Positions 1 through 8,484 of a DNA stretch of 64,000 bases are shown here, piece by piece (the first letter of the stretch is position 1; every line of letters starts with the position of its first letter). Both the position numbers and the translations under genes were made by a program. Source of the DNA: JBCCFC01 sp965213595. Lineage in GTDB: Bacteria; Chloroflexota; Anaerolineae; Caldilineales; Caldilineaceae. The stretch covers positions 1,054,001 to 1,118,000 of the forward strand of contig CBDBZO010000006.1 in the NCBI GenBank assembly GCA_965213595.1. Direction: 5' to 3'. The notes under the pieces were generated by a model. The model had not been told where the DNA came from. It saw only the letters and a program-made list of their open reading frames with translations, and searched no databases.

Positions 1-212
1 ACAGCCTGATCACGCAGCGTGTCGACCCGCGCGAGGTCGGCGGTGCGCTGGGGCTGGGCGGCGCGTTTTTTGCGCTCGGCTCGGCGCTGGGCCCGGCGCT
101 GGGCGGCTTCTTTTTCGACGCGATTGGGATTTTTGCGCCCTTTTTGCTCAACGGCATCGGCGGGGCGCTGCTGCTGTTGTGGGCGTTGCGCCGCCTGCGC
201 GACGAGGAGTGA
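1..212 (+). CDS. MFS transporter, C-terminal fragment
   Basis: This is the 3' end of a gene that starts outside the window; it reads in the frame whose codons begin at position 3 and stops with TGA at 210-212. The about 69 visible residues contain two hydrophobic Gly/Ala-rich stretches (GALGLGGAFFALGSALGPAL and FAPFLLNGIGGALLLLWAL) and end in a charged RRLRDEE tail. A preceding loop reads QRVDPREVGGALG. This matches the last two membrane helices of a major facilitator superfamily drug or sugar exporter. The substrate cannot be told from this fragment. It converges on the next gene with no gap, so the two stop codons are adjacent. Confidence 0.6.
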   Translation, partial: SLITQRVDPREVGGALGLGGAFFALGSALGPALGGFFFDAIGIFAPFLLNGIGGALLLLWALRRLRDEE

Positions 213-1187
213 TCACTCATCCAGGCTAACGCGGGCGAAGAGGGCAAAATGATCCGCTGAATGGGTGAAGCGGGTAAATTCGTGCAGCGACAGCCGCGCG
301 CCGACAAAGATGTGATCGAGCGGCATGCGCAGCAGCGGATTGCCGACGCTAAAGCTGTTGACAAAGCGACGCCCGCGACGCGGATCGCGCAGCCGGGCCG
401 TGGTGCGAAAGCGCCGCACCGTGTGCGACCAGGGCACGTCGTTGAAGTCGCCCGCGACAACGGTCGGGTGCTGCGCGTGGCGGATCAGGCGCGCCATGCG
501 CAGCAGCTCCCGGTTCTGGTCGCGCACGCTGCGGTCCGGCAGCGGCGGGTTGGGGTGCAGCCCCCAAAATTCAACAACCTCGCCCGCGGGCAGCGTCACC
601 AGCGCGTGGATCGACGGCACGTTCTCTTTGGCCACGTGCCGCACTTCGCTCTTCTCCAGCGTCAGGCGCGAGTAGAGGCTGATGCCAAAATAATCCTCCT
701 GCGGCTGCTCCACCACGTGCGGATAGTCCCGCTTGAGCCGCTGAAGCTGCTCGTGCCACCACGCGTTCACCTCCATTGTCAACACCAGATCGGGCGATGC
801 GCGTTCCACGAGATCGAAAAAGGGCGCGGCGTCCCGGTTGCCCATCTCCACATTGGCGGACAAAATTGTGAACGTGCGTGCTGGGTTGGCGGGGGGCGCG
901 GTTTCTAAATCTTTGCGCCAAAGCGGCGTGTAGTGCAGCAGCAGCCACATCTGGTAGAGCAGCGCCGCCCCAAATACCGCTAAATGCACCTGCACCCACG
1001 TCTCACGCCGGTCCAGCAGCCAAAGCGAGATCACAAAGAGCAGCAGCGAGATCACCGCCACCTGGAGGCGACCATTTTCCACGCTGCGCACCCACCACGT
1101 GCCGCGCAAAAAGCGCACCAGCACGGCGGACGCGCTGCAGAAAAGGCCGAGGGCGACGACGATGAGTTGCGTAATGAGTTCTAGCAC
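213..1187 (-). CDS. Membrane-anchored endonuclease/exonuclease/phosphatase (EEP) family protein
   Basis: The protein has 324 residues. Residues 1-90 hold about three membrane helices, and the rest is an EEP (DNase I-like) domain as in the YafD group. Visible catalytic-type motifs are SANVEMG with Asn112, the metal-binding Glu139 in LTMEVN, His211 in GLHPNPP, GDFND at 246-250, MPLDHI at 289-293 and the terminal SADHFAL with Asp312-His313. These are the standard Mg-dependent phosphodiesterase residues, so the enzyme is probably active, with its domain outside the membrane. The natural substrate (nucleic acid, phospholipid or other phosphodiester) is not determinable. The gene stands alone on the minus strand, 68 bp downstream of the UDG-like gene. 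Confidence 0.75.
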   Translation of the reverse strand: MLELITQLIVVALGLFCSASAVLVRFLRGTWWVRSVENGRLQVAVISLLLFVISLWLLDRRETWVQVHLAVFGAALLYQMWLLLHYTPLWRKDLETAPPANPARTFTILSANVEMGNRDAAPFFDLVERASPDLVLTMEVNAWWHEQLQRLKRDYPHVVEQPQEDYFGISLYSRLTLEKSEVRHVAKENVPSIHALVTLPAGEVVEFWGLHPNPPLPDRSVRDQNRELLRMARLIRHAQHPTVVAGDFNDVPWSHTVRRFRTTARLRDPRRGRRFVNSFSVGNPLLRMPLDHIFVGARLSLHEFTRFTHSADHFALFARVSLDE

Positions 1188-1204
1188 ACGTGTCCTTCCG
1201 AGGA

Positions 1205-1259
1205 GTGAGTATTTGATGCGTGAGGGGAGGTGACCCTATCTCACGCATCAAATATTCAC
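1205..1259. repeat. Inverted repeat (20-bp arms) between two minus-strand genes
   Basis: Arms at 1205-1224 and 1240-1259 pair with one mismatch around a 15-nt loop. The arm contains ATTTGATGCGTGAG. The right arm overlaps the stop codon of the UDG-like gene at 1256-1258. No U tract follows on either strand, so it is a hairpin or processing site rather than a classical terminator. Confidence 0.7.
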
Positions 1260-2125
1260 TTGTTTGCACCGCTAAACAGCTCCTCCCGCAATCGCCTAAT
1301 CGTCGGCGCGACCACGTCCAGCAGATAGGGCATCCGCTCGTTCGAGCCCCAGTTGTGCGGGTGCATCGCGCTGGGGTGCGTCAGCGAGGCGATGAAGGTG
1401 CGCTGGTTGCCGATTTGCGCCGCGTAAAGATTCCCTTGTTCGTCGATCTGCTCCACGTGATCAAACGCGCGGCGCACGTTTTTCCAGAACGATTTGCCCT
1501 CGACGACGACCACCGTCGGCTCCAGAATATCGAGCGTGGCGCGGAAGTGTTCGTTGCAGTTGCGCCGCATGGTCGCCGTGGATTCGCCGCGCCTGGCCCG
1601 CGCGTTGGGGTCGGCGGAGATGGCCGAGCAGAGCAGGTAGTTGACGAGCGCGAAGCACTCAAAGAGGTGGTGGCGCGAGCCATCGGCAAAGGTGAGCCAC
1701 TCGCCCTCGTAATCGCTGCCGAGGCCGCGCTCAAAGAGCAGCCGCAGCGCGTTGGTGACGCCCTTCATGTGCTGGTTGCGCCCCGGAAAGTCCCCCTCGC
1801 GCCGGTAGTGCCGTTCCAGCGCCACCGCCATCACCCGCTGCTTGCGCCGCGCCATCGACACGCGCCCCTCGCCGCCGCCGACCTCCTGCCCCACGATCAT
1901 CATGCGCAGCGGTACGCCGTTTACCGCCAAATCAAAGCAGCCGCCCGGCGCGTTCAATTGACCCGGAATAAAGCGCCCCGCGTGCGACGCCACGCACTCT
2001 TCGCAGTGGCGGCAGATAAAATCGCGCCCGCGCAGGACGTGGCGGCTGTAGTACCAGCGCAGCCGCGCCGTGCGCCGCCGCGTGCCCTCGGCGTTGTGGG
2101 TGATGTGTAGACTGGACGTGCTCAT
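1256..2125 (-). CDS. Uracil-DNA glycosylase superfamily-like protein with N-terminal Cys cluster
   Basis: I place the start at 2125 (MSTSSLHITH, 289 aa), because the upstream 27 codons of the open frame run into repeat DNA. The N-terminus carries C38-x2-C41-x2-C44-x3-H48, which looks like a metal or Fe-S site. The core has the layout of the UDG fold: a motif-A-like strand and turn (MMIVGQEVGGGEG, about 75-87), a TNALRLLF helix, NEHFRATLDILEPTVVVVEG, and a motif-B-like SLTHPSAMHP near residue 250. Known UDG families use a motif-A Asp or Asn and the HPS loop; here the motif-A turn reads GQEVG, so the chemistry may differ or be lost. It could be a divergent base-excision enzyme or a non-enzymatic relative. 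Confidence 0.5.
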   Translation of the reverse strand: MSTSSLHITHNAEGTRRRTARLRWYYSRHVLRGRDFICRHCEECVASHAGRFIPGQLNAPGGCFDLAVNGVPLRMMIVGQEVGGGEGRVSMARRKQRVMAVALERHYRREGDFPGRNQHMKGVTNALRLLFERGLGSDYEGEWLTFADGSRHHLFECFALVNYLLCSAISADPNARARRGESTATMRRNCNEHFRATLDILEPTVVVVEGKSFWKNVRRAFDHVEQIDEQGNLYAAQIGNQRTFIASLTHPSAMHPHNWGSNERMPYLLDVVAPTIRRLREELFSGANK

Positions 2126-2186
2126 GTGCGAATCGTGGCGAATTAATGGCGGAATATCCGTAGCGGCCCGTCCGATTGGCGGCAAG

Positions 2187-2566
2187 CCCATCCAAGTGAC
2201 TGTCACCGTCCCAGGGATGGCCGCACGCCCAGCCGCGTGTGGACGGTGATTGTCACTGGCGCGACCAGGCTGGACGTGTACTCGCCGAGCTGGTCGGGAA
2301 AGGTGACCATCACGGCCCAGGCGCGAGGGGAAGGGCGGTGAATCAGCGGGCCGTGACGGTCACCTTTGCAAAGAGGCCCATCCAAGTGACCGTCACCGTC
2401 TCAAGGGTGACGGCACGCCCAGTCGCGTGTGGATGGTGACTGTCACTGGCGCGACCAGGCTGGACGCGTACCCGCCAAGCTGGTCGAGAACCGTGACAAT
2501 CACCGCCCGCTTCCCGATGGGTTATGTATAGATTGTTGGGGCGGTGACGGTCACCTTTGCGATCTC
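2187..2566. repeat. Tandem duplication of a 190-bp unit carrying eight GTGAC-N-GTCAC palindromes
   Basis: Unit 1 is 2187-2376 and unit 2 is 2377-2566; both start with CCCATCCAAGTGAC and are clearly homologous throughout. Each unit holds four 11-bp dyads close to GTGACNGTCAC: 2196-2206, 2246-2256, 2303-2313, 2353-2363, then 2386-2396, 2436-2446, 2493-2503 and 2544-2554. Spacings are 50, 57, 50, 33, 50, 57 and 51 bp. The last dyad overlaps the stop of the DUF457 gene. The block lies upstream of the UDG-like gene, so a multi-site operator is the simplest reading; the short ORFs through it look accidental. Confidence 0.8.
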
Positions 2567-3105
2567 CTTCGCCACCAGCGCCACCCGTCCCACAGCGCCG
2601 CGATCCCGGCCAGCGCCACCAACCCCCGCTCCACCCATGAAATCGGATGATTCGCGTAGACATCGCGCCACGCATCTCCCTTCACGCCTAGCACTACCAG
2701 CCCGTCCATGCGGCGACTCAGCGGCCACGCCCACATCAGACCCGTGCCGCTGCCGATGCTGTCCTGCAAAAGGTGCAGCCCGCACATCAGCGCGATCACC
2801 AGCACGCGCCGCGGCCAGCGTTGGCTGCCCGCCCCGCGCGCGATGCCGTAGCCCAGCAAACCCAGCGCCACGTAGGGCGGAAAGGTGTGGCTGATCCACT
2901 GGTGGTGATCAAACTCCGAAAAGTCGAGCGAGCGCCCGCGCAGAAGCCGATGCAGCGCGTATCCCAGCACGTCGGTGTCGGGCAGCGTGCTGGCCAGCAG
3001 GCCGAGCGCCAGCAGCGCGTTGCGTTCGCGCGGCGCGGGCCGCCAGCGCTGCAGCAGCGCGCGCGTGGTCAGATAGCCGCCCGCGACGTGTCCCAGTTCA
3101 CGCAT
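2551..3105 (-). CDS. YdjM/DUF457-type membrane-bound putative metal-dependent hydrolase
   Basis: This 184-residue polytopic protein begins MRELGHVAGGYLTTRAL. It shows the family's polar pattern between helices: GHVAGG near the N-terminus, STLPDTDVLGY (residues 39-49), FDHHQWISHTF (65-75) and GLHLLQDSIGSG (108-119). The His/Asp residues in these segments are the presumed metal ligands of the YdjM/DUF457 (LexA-binding, inner-membrane hydrolase) family; the true substrate is unknown in general. Length fits the family. The stop codon lies inside the last GTGAC-N-GTCAC dyad, and the region upstream (3106-3905) is non-coding. Confidence 0.7.
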   Translation of the reverse strand: MRELGHVAGGYLTTRALLQRWRPAPRERNALLALGLLASTLPDTDVLGYALHRLLRGRSLDFSEFDHHQWISHTFPPYVALGLLGYGIARGAGSQRWPRRVLVIALMCGLHLLQDSIGSGTGLMWAWPLSRRMDGLVVLGVKGDAWRDVYANHPISWVERGLVALAGIAALWDGWRWWRRRSQR

Positions 3106-3319
3106 AAAATTCTCCGTTGCAAGGCTCGCACTACATTGATGGTATAAAAGATTTTCTTGTGAAAGTCACCTTTTCTCCGCAAGATGACACCCATCATTTA
3201 CCCAATCTGATCCAGAATTCGTGTTTCATCGGCGTGAGTTGCGCTTGTCACATAGCGGTACCTGCGCAACCTAGGACAGATGGGCTTTATCCATTGCTTC
3301 TTGCGTGCTTCTGTATGCT

Positions 3320-3431
3320 CAGCAGTTCGTAACTGTCGTATCAAACCGCGAAAAGAGCACCTTCAGATGCAAACGGCCCAGCGAGAGCTCGGCATTTGAG
3401 GACGCCTACTCCGCCAAATTATGAACTGCTG
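3320..3431. repeat. 112-bp palindromic repeat element (copy 1)
   Basis: It begins CAGCAGTTCGTAACT and ends ATGAACTGCTG, giving inverted ends. Its core (CTTCAGATGCAAACGGCC, AGCGAGAGC, CTCCGCCAAA) matches, in opposite orientation, the core of the element at 18923-19035. Confidence 0.75.
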
Positions 3432-3520
3432 ATTCTACAAATGAGGAGGATACTACAGTTGGGAAAATGCCGAGCGTTGCGGTGAGAAAGAGGGAAGACG
3501 AGCAAAAGAGAAGTGGACAC

Positions 3521-3552
3521 AAAAAGGCCGCTGGTCACCCAGCGGCCTTTTT
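3521..3552. terminator. Bidirectional intrinsic terminator
   Basis: AAAAAGGCCGCTGG, a 4-nt loop and its complement ending in CTTTTT form a GC-rich stem flanked by A and T runs on both sides. It lies downstream of the minus-strand GT39 gene that ends at 3906 and could stop transcription from either direction. Confidence 0.75.
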
Positions 3553-3645
3553 GCACCCAACTATCCAAGGAGATACCCAAGAAGAAAACTGCTCCCGCTA
3601 CCTTAATCGCGACGGCGGAAAAAATCCTTCGCGCAATTTTGCAAA
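3521..3645. repeat. Duplicated terminator block, copy 1
   Basis: The hairpin plus the following segment (CACCCAACTATCCAAGGAGA ... TTCGCGCAATTTTGC) recurs 230 bp downstream at 3751-3876 with scattered differences, so this is a degenerate direct duplication. Confidence 0.7.
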
Positions 3646-3750
3646 GCGTGAAAATTGCCGGAATGGCTTGGTGAATAAATTCTGTTGGCTTGTAGAGCCG
3701 TTCGCACAAGGGCGTGCTTGCTCCGCGCTGGCGCTGTTGTGTGCAGCAAC

Positions 3751-3876
3751 AAAAAGGCCGCTGGTTGCCCAGCGGCCCTTTCGCACCCAACTATCCAAAG
3801 GAGATTGCCCAAGGAGAAAGCTGCTCCCACTTGTTTAATCGCAGCGTGCCAAAGAATCCTTCGCGCAATTTTGCGA
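3751..3876. repeat. Duplicated terminator block, copy 2, with hairpin at 3751-3781
   Basis: Same order of sequence as copy 1: AAAAAGGCCGCTGG hairpin, CACCCAACTATCCAAAGGAG and TTCGCGCAATTTTGC. It is the terminator closest to the end of the 932-residue minus-strand gene. Confidence 0.7.
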
Positions 3877-3905
3877 TTGACAAAAATTCACTGCTGCAAA
3901 ATTGT

Positions 3906-6704
3906 TCATTCCACGATCACTCGCCCGATCTCGACCGTCGGCTGCCGATTTAGCAGGCCAGCACGGGTCGGAATCACCTGCCCATCGCTGCGCCGCTCGA
4001 CGCGCAGGCGCAGCACGTAGCGGCCCGCCGCCAGCGACTCGTCGAGCGCCAGGGCGCGCATCTCCTGCACGGGAATGCCCGCCACCCAGCTGCCGCTGGG
4101 GTAGCGCTCGCTGCCCAGCGGCCCGCGCCAGCTCTGCACAATTTGCCCGTCGGCATCGCGCAGCTCGACGATGCCGTCGTACGTGTCGCGGTAGCCACTG
4201 GGGCGCGGTCGCCAGAGCAGCAGCAGGTCGAGCGCGCCGCCCAGCTGATGCGTGACGCTGTTGCTGGCGGAACTGGCCAGGTCGGCGCTCAACAGGTCGA
4301 TATAGTCAAACGAGGCCAGTGTGCGGGTGATGACGGGCGCTTGGGGCGACGGCACAATTTCGACCTGCCCCACGAGCCAGCGCTCGCCCTCAATCACATT
4401 TTTTGCTGTGGCACTGGGCGACGGCGCGAGCGGGGTGACCGTCGCTTCGTCGTAAACCACCAGCTCCAGCGTGTAGGAACCCGGTGCGATGCTAACCGGG
4501 ATGGGCAGGGCCAGCGGCTGGCGCGCGACGCCTTCGCTCGCCAACGCCAGCGGTTCATCCCGCTGCGGCAGAAAATTGCCGTCGGCATCGGCGAGGCGCA
4601 GACTGGTCGCCAGCGGCGGCAGCGCTGGCCCGGCGCTCGGCGAAGGGCCAGCCGCGCGCCAGAAAAAGGTGGCGTAGAGCACGTTGCCCGTTGCCACCGT
4701 CGACGGTGCATCCAGCCCCACCAGCGACGGCGAGGCCGCGCCGTCGCCGAAGCCGACGAGCGGCTCGCCATCCGGTACGGTGACCGATGCTTCGTATAGT
4801 TGTACATTGAGGAAGGAATCGCCGGCATAAATTGTTTCGCTGCGGCGCGCAAGATTTTTCTCCAGCCACGTGCGTATCAGCGCGCTCGGATCATTGACCG
4901 TGTCGTAAATGCGGTAGTGCCAGACGCGCGGATATTCCGCTGCGACGTGCGCCAGCGCGTCGACCGTCTCCGCCTGTGAAATGGCAAAGAAGTCGCTCTC
5001 TGGATTGCCCCAGCCAAGGCTCGGTGGGCCGTCCACGCTACCCGTGTGGATGACGACGGGCTTGGCGTTTAGCACATTGTCGGGCAGGTTCGCGTTGGGG
5101 GGAACGCTGTCGGCGTAGTCGAGCAGGCGCTGCCTTTTCCCCAATTTCGGCGGCGCGACGGCCCGCGGCCCCACGAGCTCCGTGGGCCAATACACCTCCA
5201 GCGCCGTGTACGCCCAGCCCGCGTTGACGAGGATTGCATCGCCTGGTCGCCAGTGAGCGGCCAGTTCGGCGACGGCGCTGCGGTGGTCATCGGCGCGCAG
5301 CAGCGGATCGCGCCAGAAGCGCGCCAGGCTCGCGCCGCTGCCGAAGACGATCAGCGCGGCGATCAGCACGCTCAACCAGCGCGTGCGGAACCAGAGCGTT
5401 ACCAAGACCCAGGCGAAGACAAGCACGAGCGGCGCGGCGTAGACAAAGAGGTAACGGACGTGGTAAAGCGGTGGGCCAACGAGCGTGATGGCGTAGATGA
5501 GGGCAGTGGGGAGTAGAAAATAAATGAGGAGCGCGGAGTGCGGAATGCGGAATGTACCGTTAACTTTGCTCTGTGCGGCTGAGTTTGTTTGCGCCAGTAA
5601 GCAATAAGTAATAAGCAACACCACCCCGATCGCCCACGGCCACGCCAGCGACCCCGGCGCGCTTTGCCCGATCAGCGGCGCGGCCAGCGACTCGGCCAGC
5701 GCTTCCCACAGACCGCGTGCGCTCGTCCACGGCTCGCGCCAGGGTGGCACGGGCGGGTCGGTGGCCTGGCGGTAGAGAGTGGGGAGCCAGGGGAGGAACA
5801 ATCCCAGGACGAGGAGCTGGGCAGCGAGCCAGGCTACGAGATTTGCAATTTTGGATTTTGAATTTTGGATTGTTCGCTGGCTTGGCGGCAATCGTAAATC
5901 GTAACTCCAAAATCCAAAGTAGAGTAGGGCCATCGCATTCAGCGCAATCAGCAAAAAGGCGAAATAGTAGAGGATGTAGAGGCCAGCGGCGGCGGCGACG
6001 GCGTAGAAGAGGAGGTAGGGGAGGCGGTGGCGGACCCCTCCCCAGCCCTCCCCCTGGGGGGGAGGGGGCAGTTGGTTTGTTGGGGGAGATGTTTCTTCTT
6101 TACCCTCTTTATCCTGTTGAGCAACCGCATTCTTCGCCGACGAAGCATCGGCCCCTCCCCCCAGCGGGGGGAGGCTGGGAGGGGGTGACTTTACCGCACG
6201 CCACAAGGCCCAAAAGCACAGCAGCCCCAGCGCGCCGCCGACGGTATACATCCGCACTTCCTGCGCATACCAAACGTGAAACGGGTTGATCGCGCCGAGC
6301 CAAACGCCAACCGTCGCGACGGTGGCCCAGCGCGCGCCAAAAACCCTTTGGCACGGCTCAGGGCAAGCCTGCCGCGCCACGGGCACGAGCAGCGCCAGCA
6401 GCAGCATTCCCGCAACCAGGCTCGGCCACGCATACAAAAACTCCAGCCCAAATTCCACGCTTGGCCGCACAACCAGCCCCCACGCGTGGAGCAGCAGGTA
6501 GTAGCCCGGCGGGTGAATATCGCCCGCGGTGTGGGCGATGAGAGCGGGGATGGATTTTTGGGCGAGGAAGACGCTGACGGTCTCGTCGTACCAGAGCGAT
6601 TCCGCGCCGAGCCGGTGGAGGCGCAGGGCAAAGCCCGTCAGCAGCGCCCCGATCAGGGCGAGCCGCTGGAGCGTGGAGAGGCGGGAGCGGGGCAATGCAG
6701 TCAC
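3906..6704 (-). CDS. Glycosyltransferase family 39-like polytopic membrane protein with C-terminal extracytoplasmic domain
   Basis: This 932-residue protein is of the ArnT/PMT (GT39, GT-C) type. After the first helix it shows LWYDETVSVF with Asp40-Glu41, the usual first-loop acidic pair, followed by AGDIHPPGYYLLLHAWG. GT-C enzymes of this kind transfer a sugar from a polyprenyl-phosphate donor on the outer face of the membrane. About a dozen helices fill residues 15-500. The C-terminal 430 residues are soluble and look like beta-sandwich domains (ATFFWRAAG..., GRYVLRLRVERR). A Pro/Gly-rich low-complexity insert at about 172-224 is encoded by a palindromic repeat. A (GCAATAAGTAATAAGC)-type tandem repeat near 5597-5622 encodes part of a helix. 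Acceptor and sugar are unknown. Confidence 0.75.
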   Translation of the reverse strand: MTALPRSRLSTLQRLALIGALLTGFALRLHRLGAESLWYDETVSVFLAQKSIPALIAHTAGDIHPPGYYLLLHAWGLVVRPSVEFGLEFLYAWPSLVAGMLLLALLVPVARQACPEPCQRVFGARWATVATVGVWLGAINPFHVWYAQEVRMYTVGGALGLLCFWALWRAVKSPPPSLPPLGGGADASSAKNAVAQQDKEGKEETSPPTNQLPPPPQGEGWGGVRHRLPYLLFYAVAAAAGLYILYYFAFLLIALNAMALLYFGFWSYDLRLPPSQRTIQNSKSKIANLVAWLAAQLLVLGLFLPWLPTLYRQATDPPVPPWREPWTSARGLWEALAESLAAPLIGQSAPGSLAWPWAIGVVLLITYCLLAQTNSAAQSKVNGTFRIPHSALLIYFLLPTALIYAITLVGPPLYHVRYLFVYAAPLVLVFAWVLVTLWFRTRWLSVLIAALIVFGSGASLARFWRDPLLRADDHRSAVAELAAHWRPGDAILVNAGWAYTALEVYWPTELVGPRAVAPPKLGKRQRLLDYADSVPPNANLPDNVLNAKPVVIHTGSVDGPPSLGWGNPESDFFAISQAETVDALAHVAAEYPRVWHYRIYDTVNDPSALIRTWLEKNLARRSETIYAGDSFLNVQLYEASVTVPDGEPLVGFGDGAASPSLVGLDAPSTVATGNVLYATFFWRAAGPSPSAGPALPPLATSLRLADADGNFLPQRDEPLALASEGVARQPLALPIPVSIAPGSYTLELVVYDEATVTPLAPSPSATAKNVIEGERWLVGQVEIVPSPQAPVITRTLASFDYIDLLSADLASSASNSVTHQLGGALDLLLLWRPRPSGYRDTYDGIVELRDADGQIVQSWRGPLGSERYPSGSWVAGIPVQEMRALALDESLAAGRYVLRLRVERRSDGQVIPTRAGLLNRQPTVEIGRVIVE
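6033..6186. repeat. Palindromic GC-rich element inserted in-frame in the GT39 gene
   Basis: Two inverted GC-rich blocks (ACCCCTCCCCAGCCCTCCCC and GGGGGGAGGCTGGGAGGGGG) flank a short unique centre. It belongs to the same family as the elements at 9750, 12391, 22804, 24073 and 24772. It is read through without a stop as SPPPSLPPLGGG ... PPPPQGEGWGG. Confidence 0.75.
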
Positions 6705-6769
6705 GAAGAGAATCGTATCACGGGTTGGGGCAAATTGTCAGGTTGCAAGAGGAGTGCTCAATGTGGATG

Positions 6770-6837
6770 GCGTCCCCGGCACGCGCCAAACTAAACGGGA
6801 CAGATAAAGAGACGCGTGGCACGTGCCGGGAACGCGG
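6770..6837. repeat. 68-bp inverted-repeat element, copy 1
   Basis: GCGTCCCCGGCACGCGCCA on the left pairs with TGGCACGTGCCGGGAACGCG on the right. The same element occurs at 49939-50006. It lies upstream of the YabE-like gene. Confidence 0.7.
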
Positions 6838-6906
6838 CTCGACATGACCTGCTGTGTTCCGAGAACCCGGCGACTGTCGGCTCTTTCTTTGCAGCCAGAG
6901 CAATCT

Positions 6907-6935
6907 TTGTCAAACGACTGACATAACCATAGAAT
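6907..6935 (+). promoter_or_regulatory. Sigma-70-type promoter for the YabE-like gene
   Basis: TTGTCA at 6907-6912 and TAGAAT at 6930-6935 are separated by 17 bp. The start codon lies 38 bp further on with a GAGGAG ribosome-binding site at about 6959-6964. Confidence 0.55.
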
Positions 6936-6972
6936 AACTCCGCGCGGAACCGGTCCGCGAGGAGAAACGTTT

Positions 6973-8484
6973 ATGTTGCCACTGACAACCATCACCCTCA
7001 ATCGACCCGCTGTTCGGCAAACCATCTCGCAGCGTGCGCTCAACGTCGCCCTGATTGGTGGCCTGCTGCTGGCGATGGGGGCTGGCTGGGCGCTGACGGC
7101 GCAGCCGGTCAGCGTGACGGTCGACGGAATGACCCAGCGGGTGCACACGCATCGCCACACGGTGGGTGCGCTGCTGCTGGATTTGGGCGTGGAGCCGGGC
7201 GCACAGGTGCGCACGACGCCCAGTGCGGAGACGCGCACGCGGCGCGGACTAACCGTTGAGATTGAGCGGGCGACGCCTCTGCAAATTGTGGCGGATGGCG
7301 GCGGCACTACGGCGACCGCCTGGGGTACAACGGCCCGCGAGGCGCTGACTGAAGCGGGCATCACGCTGGATCGCTACGACGAAGTGGTGGTCAACGGCGA
7401 GCCGCTGGCGCAGGATGCGCCGCTGCCCAAGGCCGAAATGCCCGCGCTGCCAACGACTTATCAAGCGGGCTACGACTGGCACATTGCGCGCGCCGAGCCG
7501 CTCCAAGTTCGCGTCTACCGGGCCATCCCGTTTACGGTCGACGAAGGCTCGCTGCCTTTTACCGTACGCACCACGGCCCAAACCGTGGGCGAGGCCCTGC
7601 GCGGGGCCGACATCACCCTCTTCCTGGGCGACATCGTGCGGCCCAGCCTGGGCAGCCCCGTGAGTGCTGGCCTCAAGGTGACCATTGAGCGCAGCACGCC
7701 GCTGCGCGTGCGGGCGGATGGCCGCACAGTCAAAACGCGCACCCAGGGCGATACCGTTGCCGATGCGCTTTCCGAAATGAACATCGGCCTCTCCGGCGAC
7801 GACATCATCGAGCCGGGGCTGGAGACGCCGCTCTTTGACGACATCAATATTGTGATTACCCGTGTTTCAGAGGAGGTGGAGATCGTCGAAGATATTGTGC
7901 CGTTTGAGACGGTTTTCCGCCCCGCCGATGATTTATTGATCGACCGGCAGGAGATGCGCGAGCCGGGCGCGGAGGGCATCACCCGCTGGCGCTGGAGAGT
8001 GCGCTACGAGGACGGCGAGGAGGTGGGCCGCGTGATGGAGGACAACTGGATCGCCCAGGAGCCGGCCCAGCGCGTGATGGTTTACGGCACAAAGCTGGAG
8101 CGGCAGGAGGCCACGGTCGACGGTGAGCGGATTTTTTACTGGCGACGGATTCGCATGTCGGCCTCGAGCTACAGCGCGAATACGGCGGGCGTTTCGCCGG
8201 ATGTGCCGTGGTATGGCCGCACGCGCACGGGCGCGGTCATGCGTAAGGGAATCGTGGCCGTGGACCCCAACATCATCCAGCTCAACTCGCGCGTCTACGT
8301 GCCCGGCTACGGCTACGGCGACGCGCTCGACACCGGCTCGGCCATCCGCGCCCGCCGCATCGATCTCGGCTACGATGACGATAACTTAGTGCTGTGGAGT
8401 CGCTGGGTCGATGTCTATTTGCTGTGGCCGCCGCCCAACAGCGGGATTACTTACGTGCTGCCGAACTGGCCGCCGGAGCGGTAA
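6973..8484 (+). CDS. YabE-like cell-wall protein: DUF348 repeats, G5 domain, 3D domain
   Basis: This 503-residue protein has an N-terminal membrane anchor or uncleaved signal (residues 22-42). DUF348 repeats follow at about 47-90, 96-140, 178-225 and 235-280, each with the pattern of a V-x-x-D-G strand and a TV-x-(E/A)AL helix. A G5-like region covers about 297-375, and a C-terminal 3D domain covers about 395-500. The three conserved aspartates of the 3D (MltA/RpfB-type) fold are visible in VAVDPN, ALDTGS and RRIDLGY. Related proteins (YabE, YuiC, Rpf) act on peptidoglycan as lytic transglycosylase-like enzymes. Its place ahead of a glycosyltransferase run fits an envelope role. A good ribosome-binding site supports the start. 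Confidence 0.8.
   Translation: MLPLTTITLNRPAVRQTISQRALNVALIGGLLLAMGAGWALTAQPVSVTVDGMTQRVHTHRHTVGALLLDLGVEPGAQVRTTPSAETRTRRGLTVEIERATPLQIVADGGGTTATAWGTTAREALTEAGITLDRYDEVVVNGEPLAQDAPLPKAEMPALPTTYQAGYDWHIARAEPLQVRVYRAIPFTVDEGSLPFTVRTTAQTVGEALRGADITLFLGDIVRPSLGSPVSAGLKVTIERSTPLRVRADGRTVKTRTQGDTVADALSEMNIGLSGDDIIEPGLETPLFDDINIVITRVSEEVEIVEDIVPFETVFRPADDLLIDRQEMREPGAEGITRWRWRVRYEDGEEVGRVMEDNWIAQEPAQRVMVYGTKLERQEATVDGERIFYWRRIRMSASSYSANTAGVSPDVPWYGRTRTGAVMRKGIVAVDPNIIQLNSRVYVPGYGYGDALDTGSAIRARRIDLGYDDDNLVLWSRWVDVYLLWPPPNSGITYVLPNWPPER

Larger units (their letters stand above)
3106..3905. other. Non-coding 0.8-kb region with repeats and terminators
   Basis: No credible gene is seen here. It holds a single GTGAAAGTCAC dyad (3159-3169) like those in the neighbouring array, a 112-bp palindromic element (3320-3431), and two copies of a roughly 125-bp block, each headed by a strong hairpin (3521 and 3751). 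The short ORFs through the copies are frame shadows. Confidence 0.7.

Noticed and set aside
2187..2566. CRISPR array
   Set aside because: The repeats are 11-bp dyads at 33-57-bp spacing within two homologous 190-bp units; intervening DNA is duplicated rather than unique spacers, and no cas gene is present.
2203..2675. Short ORFs through the GTGAC array (60-110 codons)
   Set aside because: Their sequences follow the repeat units and have no independent protein features.
3419..3953. Several 60-120-codon ORFs over the duplicated terminator blocks
   Set aside because: They translate palindromes and terminator hairpins on both strands; no ribosome-binding sites or conserved motifs.
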